Origin: Bacillota bacterium | Lineage (GTDB): Bacteria > Bacillota > Clostridia > Christensenellales > Borkfalkiaceae | DNA: 7,743 nt | Assembly (NCBI GenBank): GCA_003343805.1 | Contig: QAKM01000068.1 | Coordinates: 1-7,743 of the forward strand | Direction: 5' to 3' | Part shown: one piece after another, positions 1 through 4,614 of the stretch | Position numbering within the stretch: the stretch's first letter is position 1 | How the letters are laid out: each line of letters starts with the position of its first letter | Position numbers and translations under genes: made by a program | Notes under the pieces: generated by a model | What the model saw: only the letters and a program-made list of their open reading frames with translations | Told to the model about the DNA's origin: nothing | Database searches by the model: none

Positions 1-210
1 TTCATGAAGATGCTGCTGGGCGCTCTGGGCTATGACAGCTCCATCGAGGGCTACACCGGCTCCAACTGGCAGGTCAACGTGGTCAAGCAGGCCATGGGCA
101 TTGGCCTGGACGACGGCAACGACAACTTCGTTGGTTCCAAGACCGTGACTCGTCAGGAGGCCGCTCTGTATTCCTTCAACATGCTGCAGGCCACCATGGT
201 GGAGTATGAC
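1..210 (+). repeat. Left arm of long-range inverted repeat (SLH-coding region)
   Basis: This stretch matches the reverse complement of 7141-7350 at about 183 of 210 positions (hand count), including one uninterrupted run of 38 nt. It encodes the end of the second and all of the third SLH-like repeat in both surface-protein genes. The homology probably continues upstream of the window, because the paralogue has another 131 codons there. Confidence 0.8.
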
Positions 211-3006
211 ACCAAGACCACAGTCAACGTGAACGGTGCCACCGTCACCATCGCCGGCGACAAGGCTCAGGACAAGTCCTGGGGCACCGGCACCAACAAC
301 GACGACAATATTGATCCCGACGGCTTCGTGCAGTTTGCCGAGCAGTATTTCGGCGATCTGAAGCTGTATGACGACACCGATGATTTCGGCCGTCCCTCCA
401 ACATGTGGCGTCTGAAGGGCGTGAAGATCGGCACCTATCCCCACAAGGCTGATGTGACCTACACCGCCAGCGTGGAGGCCGGTGACATCTATCGCGACCT
501 GGGCCTGAACCACACCGTGAACGCAGGAAACGTGACCGTTTACAACAACGGCGTGGATGACGAGGATTGGTCCCTGGCCATCAAGCGCAGCAGCGATGAG
601 AAGGTTGCCAACTCCGGCAATGGCACCCTGACCGAGGTCTTCTATGACAGCGACGCCGATAAGGTCATCATCACCACAGTTGAGACCTATGTGGGCACCA
701 TCAACAAGTCTGTGGACGCCAAGGGCGACGATCCCGCTTACGTAGAAATCGCTGTGGAGTCCGCTCCCAAGGGCGTGTCCGGCATCCTGAAGTTCGAGAC
801 CGATGAGGAGTTTGAGGATGACGCCTATGTGCTGTACACCTACTCTGAGTCTGCCGAGGAAGTGAAGTCCGCGGCCCTGGCCGAGGAGGTCTCCGGCACC
901 GTGACCCGTTCCGAGAACAGCAAGGATGACGAGGACTTCCGCAAGGCTCTGACCATCGACGGCAACCGTTACACGGATTCCGTGAACATCGCCGGCGAGG
1001 ACATCGGCCAGGTCACCGTGGACAACGACTACACCGTGTATCTGGACTCCTACGGCTACATGATCTACATCGAGGAAGTCGAGAACACCAACTATGCCCT
1101 GCTGCTCTCCGCCGCTGACAAGAGCGACTATGTGGGCAAGAAGGCCGAGCTGGTCTTTGCCGACGGCACCTCCGACATCGTCACCACCGACAAGTACTAC
1201 GGCGGCGATGAGCTGGGTACCGGCTATAACGTTCCGGCCTCCTATGCAACTGGCCGGGCTGTCATCGTCACCTACAAGGTGGATTCTGACGGCGTGTACG
1301 AGCTGCGGGCCGTGACCAATAAGGACGCTGACGGCGATGCCATCAAGGGCACAAAGAGCGTGGACGACGCCACTGAGTTCACCCTGACGAATGACAAGGC
1401 CGGCATCGTGCTCAATGAGGATGCCTCCGGCAAGCCTGATCAGATTGTTACTGCCAACAGCGCCTCCACCTTTGTCATCGGCGAACAGAAGGACAATCTG
1501 GCTGACATTGAGGAGTGGACCGCCTACACCGGCATCAAGAGCGTTCCCTCCGTCACGACTGATACCGACATCGATGAAAGAGCGGACGTCTACTACTACT
1601 GCAAGAGCAGCATGGTCACCGTCATGTTCATCCTGCCGAAGACCGGTGTTGACATCGATGACGACACCAAGAACACCGTGTTCCTGGCTGGTGAGTCTGT
1701 CTCCAACCTGATCCACGATAAGGACGGCGACTACTATGAGTACAACGCTGTTGTCAACGGCGATGTGACCACTGTCAAGGTCGACTGGAATGTGGAGCTG
1801 GATGATACTGATCTGACCAGCACCAAGGCTGGCGAACTGAACGGCCTGTTCAAGAGCTACTCTGTGGACAAGGACGGCGTCATCACCAGACTGACCACCT
1901 ACGGTTACAAGCGTGAGACCTACTCCAAGAACGCCGAGAAGGGCTATGTCGGCAGCAACAACGACTTCGACAGCGATGGCAATCCCACCAGCTCTGCCAT
2001 CGGCATCGACCGTCCCTCCAAGAACTACACCGTGATCCTGAACACCAAGGCTGGCGTTGATGCCTGGACCATCACGGTGGACGAGGATGCCGCCATCTAC
2101 TATGTGGATAAGGACGGCGAGATCACCGTCAGCTCCTACAACGCTCTGGCTGAGGATACCAACGACGCCATCTACGCTCATGTCAGCGACTGGATGGTGG
2201 ATACCCTGTTCGTCCAGGAAGTCCCCACCGCCAAGGTTGCCTATGGCGTGAAGGTCAACAACTATGATGAGAACATGGGCACCGTTCTGGTGGACGGCAA
2301 GGCCACTGACAACAAGACCGTGGAGTATGAGCGCAACGAGGATGCTGTCATCACCGTCATCCCCAAGGATGGCTATCGGGTGAAGAGCGTGACGGTCGAC
2401 AGCACTGACGTGACCAAGGCTCTGGACAAGGACGGCAAGTACACCATCGAGCGCATCCGCTCCGAGGTCCCTGTGACGGTTGTGTTTGAGAAGATCCCCG
2501 CTGAGACCATGGATGTCTATGTGACCTATGTTGACAGCACTGGCGCTCGGATTCCTGACAGTGAGAAGCATCTGGTGAGCGTTGTCGCTGAGGAAGGCAA
2601 GGCTTATGCCCTGCTGGACAGTGCGGCCAACATCGGAAAGCTGAAGCTTCCCGAAGGTTATGTGATCGTCTCCGCTGCCCCCGTTTCCTTTGAGGCCAAT
2701 GGCTACACGACTGCCAATGTTGTGGTGAAACCCGCCACCTATACGATTACCCTGGACACCAGCAACCTCAAGAATGCTACCGCTAAAATTACTTCTGGTA
2801 CTACGGTCGAGCATGGTAAAAACCTGGCCGTGACGATTGAGGTGACCAAGGACGGCGGCGGTATCTTCGGCGGCAACATCACCGCTACCCCCAATGGTTT
2901 CGGTCATGCAAAGACCGATGGGCAGGGCGATCGTTCTCCTCTCACCCTCACCGTGAATCTTACCGCTGTGAAGGATGACGTGGTGATCGAGGTCAAGAAT
3001 GGCTAA
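1..3006 (+). CDS. SLH-domain S-layer-like surface protein SlpA (5' end outside window)
   Basis: Open from the first base to TAA at 3004-3006, giving 1001 residues. The ATG at nt 4 is not the start: FMKMLLGALGYDSSIEGYTG matches an internal stretch of the paralogue at 4615-7743 from its residue 132, so about 130 residues (signal peptide and first SLH repeats) should lie upstream. Residues 1-65 contain the end of the second SLH repeat and a third SLH-like repeat ending VTRQEAALYSFNML. Residues ~70-745 are a long acidic ectodomain alignable by eye with the paralogue (e.g. YLDSYGYMIYIEEV against YCDQYGYAIFVSGV; both have YYVDKD and a ..VSS motif). From ~nt 2230 the C-terminus differs. A segment around GYRVKSVTV...VTVVFEK resembles divergent InlB-type B repeats, followed by a MucBP-like stretch (VYVTYVDSTGARI) and a final beta-rich piece; these two domain names are tentative. 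Several Asp-rich loops (NKDADGDA, DKDGDYY, DSDGN) could bind calcium. Expected role: a cell-wall-anchored surface layer or adhesin protein. No enzymatic motif was seen. Confidence 0.9.
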   Translation, partial: FMKMLLGALGYDSSIEGYTGSNWQVNVVKQAMGIGLDDGNDNFVGSKTVTRQEAALYSFNMLQATMVEYDTKTTVNVNGATVTIAGDKAQDKSWGTGTNNDDNIDPDGFVQFAEQYFGDLKLYDDTDDFGRPSNMWRLKGVKIGTYPHKADVTYTASVEAGDIYRDLGLNHTVNAGNVTVYNNGVDDEDWSLAIKRSSDEKVANSGNGTLTEVFYDSDADKVIITTVETYVGTINKSVDAKGDDPAYVEIAVESAPKGVSGILKFETDEEFEDDAYVLYTYSESAEEVKSAALAEEVSGTVTRSENSKDDEDFRKALTIDGNRYTDSVNIAGEDIGQVTVDNDYTVYLDSYGYMIYIEEVENTNYALLLSAADKSDYVGKKAELVFADGTSDIVTTDKYYGGDELGTGYNVPASYATGRAVIVTYKVDSDGVYELRAVTNKDADGDAIKGTKSVDDATEFTLTNDKAGIVLNEDASGKPDQIVTANSASTFVIGEQKDNLADIEEWTAYTGIKSVPSVTTDTDIDERADVYYYCKSSMVTVMFILPKTGVDIDDDTKNTVFLAGESVSNLIHDKDGDYYEYNAVVNGDVTTVKVDWNVELDDTDLTSTKAGELNGLFKSYSVDKDGVITRLTTYGYKRETYSKNAEKGYVGSNNDFDSDGNPTSSAIGIDRPSKNYTVILNTKAGVDAWTITVDEDAAIYYVDKDGEITVSSYNALAEDTNDAIYAHVSDWMVDTLFVQEVPTAKVAYGVKVNNYDENMGTVLVDGKATDNKTVEYERNEDAVITVIPKDGYRVKSVTVDSTDVTKALDKDGKYTIERIRSEVPVTVVFEKIPAETMDVYVTYVDSTGARIPDSEKHLVSVVAEEGKAYALLDSAANIGKLKLPEGYVIVSAAPVSFEANGYTTANVVVKPATYTITLDTSNLKNATAKITSGTTVEHGKNLAVTIEVTKDGGGIFGGNITATPNGFGHAKTDGQGDRSPLTLTVNLTAVKDDVVIEVKNG

Positions 3007-3040
3007 TTGACAGGATTTCTATTCTGACAATATCTCACGC

Positions 3041-3074
3041 AAAAAGCCCCCGGGCCGTATGGCCCGGGGGCTTT
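3041..3074. terminator. Bidirectional intrinsic terminator between slpA and hypA
   Basis: Perfect 14-bp stem (3043-3056 paired with 3061-3074) rich in G:C, with the 4-nt loop GTAT. Read on the minus strand the stem runs into five T residues (complement of 3041-3045), a good intrinsic terminator for hypA, whose stop is at 3083. Read on the plus strand it ends in only TTT then CCCC, a weaker tail, but the stem is very stable and sits 36 nt after the slpA stop. It most likely serves both convergent genes. Confidence 0.9.
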
Positions 3075-3082
3075 CCCCATCT

Positions 3083-3673
3083 TCACCGGTTTCCCCAGAT
3101 CTCAAAGACACTGCCAGTCTGAAAATTGTGGTCCGGCGCACCGATCTCCAACTCCGTCAAGGCCGAACAGGCGGTGTCGTAGCACAGGTAACTACTATCT
3201 GACCGCCCCGGCAGCAGCAAGCCCCGTATGGGGGAACTGCCGGAGAAAAATGGCAGCAGGCACATCAGAAACTGACCGGTCAGGGTTATAGGAATGGTGA
3301 TGGAAGGACCAGCGGTGTTGCAGTAGACCAGATACTCGTCCCCGGACACCAGCACCGGCCGGATGCAGACGGCAACGGTGGACCATTGGGCCCAGTCGAG
3401 CTCGCTCATGTCCAGGGTCACCCACTCCTGTGCCGCCGACAGCGTGACCCGCTGGATCAGCTGCGCCCCTGCCTTTTCCGCCAGGGCCTCGTCCGCCGCC
3501 TGCCGGGCGGACACCTCGGCGGCGAGGGCGGTAGCATCTGCCTTGGTGGCGGCAGTATCCACGTTGGCCTTGATTGCCGCGTCGAGCTTGGCGTTGTCAT
3601 CGTTGAAGTCGGACATCAGGATCCGATCACTTGCCTCCCATTGGGACAACTGATAATTGGCCGTTTGATTCAA
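3083..3673 (-). CDS. HypA: small phage-tail/fibre-like protein of unknown function, paralogue of HypB
   Basis: 196 aa, stop TGA at 3085-3083. I chose the TTG at 3673-3671 because GAGGA lies 7 nt upstream and because the divergent paralogue begins with the same codons (TTG AAT CAA AC.). The in-frame ATG 141 nt further upstream lies inside the palindromic region, has no good ribosome site and would add Arg/Pro-rich residues with no counterpart. No signal peptide or membrane segment is evident. Residues 1-35 carry NYQLSQWEASDRILMSDFN, 29 of 35 identical to HypB. Residues ~30-68 are Ala-rich with heptad-like spacing (probable coiled coil). Residues ~72-196 form a beta-rich domain with LDMSELDWAQW at 87-97 and a terminal FEIWGNR. 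The N-terminal motif resembles proteins annotated near clostridial phage tails (from memory, not searched). A trimeric fibre-like fold is inference; the biological role is unknown. Its neighbours are S-layer-type genes, not recognisable phage genes. Confidence 0.82.
   Translation of the reverse strand: MNQTANYQLSQWEASDRILMSDFNDDNAKLDAAIKANVDTAATKADATALAAEVSARQAADEALAEKAGAQLIQRVTLSAAQEWVTLDMSELDWAQWSTVAVCIRPVLVSGDEYLVYCNTAGPSITIPITLTGQFLMCLLPFFSGSSPIRGLLLPGRSDSSYLCYDTACSALTELEIGAPDHNFQTGSVFEIWGNR
3569..3673 (-). repeat. Left arm of inverted repeat covering the 5' ends of hypA/hypB
   Basis: The first 35 codons of hypA match the first 35 codons of hypB (3961-4065) at 84 of 105 nucleotides by hand count, in inverted orientation. 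The longest exact run is 22 nt (3601-3622 against 4012-4033). Several differences are synonymous, so the protein is conserved beyond the DNA, which argues for an old duplication under selection and not a recent copy. Confidence 0.85.
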
Positions 3674-3680
3674 AAAACAT

Positions 3681-3685
3681 TCCTC
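3681..3685 (-). promoter_or_regulatory. Ribosome binding site that fixes the TTG start of hypA
   Basis: The minus strand reads GAGGA, 7 nt before the TTG at 3673. Spacing and sequence are ideal for a Firmicute Shine-Dalgarno site. No ATG, GTG or other TTG of comparable quality lies nearby in frame. Confidence 0.8.
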
Positions 3686-3732
3686 GTTTCGTTGTAATTT
3701 GGGGAGACGGCCCGGCAGGGGGAAGCCGAGCC

Positions 3733-3756
3733 GCCTCCGAAGGGCTGTTCGGGGGC
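3733..3756. repeat. Hairpin in the hypA leader
   Basis: Inverted repeat with a 9-bp stem (3733-3741 with 3748-3756, one G:T pair) and the 6-nt loop GGGCTG. It sits between the central palindrome and hypA, so a hypA transcript starting in or beyond the palindrome would carry it about 60 nt upstream of the start codon. It has no T-tract and is not a terminator. A role in mRNA stability or expression is possible but not shown. Confidence 0.5.
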
Positions 3757-3768
3757 CGCCCCTCCGAA

Positions 3769-3891
3769 TTTGCCCTACACTCCTAGGGAGTGTAGGGCAA
3801 AAGTTGCACGGCATCGTGCACGCAAAAAAGATTTTTCCGTTGCATTCTTGGATGCAACTTTTCCCTGCACTACCGGAGGTAGTGCAGGGAA
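3769..3891. repeat. 123-bp imperfect palindrome built of four hairpins, between divergent hypA and hypB
   Basis: Four consecutive inverted repeats. H1: 15-bp stem, 3769-3783 with 3787-3801, loop TAG. H2: 6-bp stem, 3805-3810 with 3815-3820, loop GCAT. H3: 7-bp stem, 3839-3845 with 3852-3858, loop of 6. H4: 14-bp stem, 3861-3874 with 3878-3891, loop GGA. H1 and H4 are related (arm cores CCCTACACTCC and CCCTGCACTACC), and so are H2 and H3 (GTTGCAC..GTGCAC and GTTGCAT..ATGCAAC). The whole element is also symmetric about ~3830: AAAAGTTGCA at 3799-3808 is the exact inverse of TGCAACTTTT at 3853-3862, with A6/T5 tracts in the centre. No T-tract follows any stem in a terminator position. It could be a BIME/MITE-like repeat, an operator or recombination site for the divergent pair, or a structured leader. 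No function is established. Confidence 0.85.
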
Positions 3892-3895
3892 CTTT

Positions 3896-3934
3896 CCGCC
3901 CCGCGCCCTTTGGCCGTTTGGAGCGCCGGGGCGG
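3896..3934. repeat. GC-rich hairpin in the hypB leader
   Basis: Inverted repeat with an 8-bp stem (3896-3903 with 3927-3934, CCGCCCCG and CGGGGCGG) around a 23-nt loop, starting 4 nt after the central palindrome. Its 3' end lies 11 nt upstream of the hypB Shine-Dalgarno sequence. It mirrors the GC-rich leader hairpin on the hypA side. No T-tract follows, so it is not a terminator. Any regulatory effect on translation is inference. Confidence 0.45.
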
Positions 3935-3945
3935 AGGCCCCTGCG

Positions 3946-3953
3946 AAAGGGGG
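3946..3953 (+). promoter_or_regulatory. Ribosome binding site that fixes the TTG start of hypB
   Basis: AAAGGGGG, containing an AGGGGG core, lies 7 nt before the TTG at 3961. It is a strong Shine-Dalgarno match. It supports the TTG start over the in-frame ATG at 3910, which lies within the loop of a GC-rich hairpin and has no such site. Confidence 0.8.
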
Positions 3954-3960
3954 ATTTATT

Positions 3961-4065
3961 TTGAATCAAACCACAAACTATCAGCTCTCCCAGTGGGAGC
4001 CCACGGACCGAATCCTGATGTCCGACTTCAACGCCGACAACGCCAAAATCGACGCGGCGCTGAAA
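3961..4065 (+). repeat. Right arm of inverted repeat covering the 5' ends of hypA/hypB
   Basis: Counterpart of 3569-3673 in inverted orientation (84 of 105 positions identical, with an exact 22-nt run at 4012-4033). It encodes the shared N-terminal motif. Downstream, nucleotide similarity falls off quickly, although the proteins keep the same overall design. Confidence 0.85.
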
Positions 4066-4524
4066 ACCCAGGCGGAGGCCATCTCCGCGCTGGGTGCCCA
4101 GCTGGATGCCAAGGCGGACCAGGCCGACCTGACCGCCCTGGCAAACCGCAGCCGGTTCACCAAGCTGAAGGAGGTGGATATCACCTCCGACACCACATCC
4201 ATTGAAATCGACCTGAGCGGCATTGACTGGACCCAATGGGCCAACGTCCATTTGGACTACAAGAACACCAATGGCAGCCAGATGTGGCTGTATCTCAACA
4301 GCGAGAGCAGCAACAACCGCTTTCACTCCATCAGCTATTCCAGCGGCATGTACCAGCCCTGGCTGACGCTGAACGTGGGATTCCGGGCCGACCGGCTCAT
4401 CAGCGGGAATGACGTGGATGATGATTTCAGGGGCTACGTCCCCTACTCTCAGGTGAAGAAATTCATTGTCACCGGCGGCACCATGCCGGCCGGAGCCCAC
4501 TTCATCGTGTGGGGGGAGAAGTGA
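3961..4524 (+). CDS. HypB: small phage-tail/fibre-like protein of unknown function, paralogue of HypA
   Basis: 187 aa, TTG start at 3961 behind a strong ribosome site, stop TGA at 4522-4524. No signal peptide or membrane segment is evident, so it is probably cytoplasmic or exported by another route. Residues 1-35 hold NYQLSQWEPTDRILMSDFN and then DNAKIDAALK. Residues ~30-62 continue as an Ala/Leu/Lys heptad-like stretch (probable coiled coil). Residues ~66-187 are a beta-rich domain with IDLSGIDWTQW at 83-93, aromatic-rich strands (MWLYL, MYQPWLTL) and a terminal FIVWGEK. The same landmarks occur in HypA at equivalent places, but the intervening sequence is largely different, as in receptor-binding or fibre tips with variable ends. 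The motif family is recalled from clostridial phage structural proteins and was not searched. It is transcribed divergently from hypA across a palindrome and convergently with slpB. Other possibilities are a prophage remnant or a domesticated surface-associated protein. Confidence 0.82.
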   Translation: MNQTTNYQLSQWEPTDRILMSDFNADNAKIDAALKTQAEAISALGAQLDAKADQADLTALANRSRFTKLKEVDITSDTTSIEIDLSGIDWTQWANVHLDYKNTNGSQMWLYLNSESSNNRFHSISYSSGMYQPWLTLNVGFRADRLISGNDVDDDFRGYVPYSQVKKFIVTGGTMPAGAHFIVWGEK

Positions 4525-4531
4525 AAATAGG

Positions 4532-4563
4532 AAAGTCCCCGGCTCTTTCGAGCCGGGGACTTT
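4532..4563. terminator. Bidirectional intrinsic terminator between hypB and slpB
   Basis: Perfect 14-bp stem (4532-4545 with 4550-4563), loop TTTC. On the plus strand it begins 7 nt after the hypB stop and ends in TTTT then CTGTTC. On the minus strand it lies about 50 nt beyond the slpB stop and ends in TTTCCTATTTTC. It occupies the same relative place as the terminator at 3041-3074, but the stem sequence differs. Confidence 0.88.
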
Positions 4564-4614
4564 TCTGTTCTACTGTTCAGGCTGCAGGTCTTGCAATCCT
4601 AAGTTAAAGAACGA

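Noticed and set aside
4..6. ATG as the start of slpA
   Set aside because: The frame is open upstream and the paralogue shows the same FMKMLLG residues at position 131 onward, so this Met is internal.
3769..3801. H1 as an intrinsic terminator
   Set aside because: The stem is strong, but no T-tract follows on either strand in the required position.
3674..3814. N-terminal extension of hypA to an ATG at 3814
   Set aside because: It would encode Arg/Pro-rich sequence through inverted repeats, has no ribosome site, and has no match in HypB; the TTG start is supported by both.
3804..3832. Sigma-70 promoter TTGCAC with AAAGAT 17 bp later on the plus strand
   Set aside because: The -10 matches only three of six consensus bases and lies in a symmetric element where similar matches occur on both strands; too weak to annotate.
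3769..3891. CRISPR array
   Set aside because: The repeats are inverted hairpins of differing sequence, not regularly spaced direct repeats with unique spacers, and no cas gene is present.
3769..3891. Classical REP element of the RAYT type because of GTAG near the stems
   Set aside because: GTAG lies inside the stems and not at the foot of the hairpin, and no RAYT transposase is in the window; left as an unresolved repeat.
3910..3960. N-terminal extension of hypB to an ATG at 3910
   Set aside because: It lies in a GC-rich hairpin loop without a ribosome site, and the extension is not shared with HypA.
3775..4500. Long minus-strand reading frame opposite hypB
   Set aside because: It is antisense to hypB, runs through the palindrome and has low-complexity Gly/Val/Gln-rich composition typical of a shadow frame; hypB has a clear paralogue and ribosome site.
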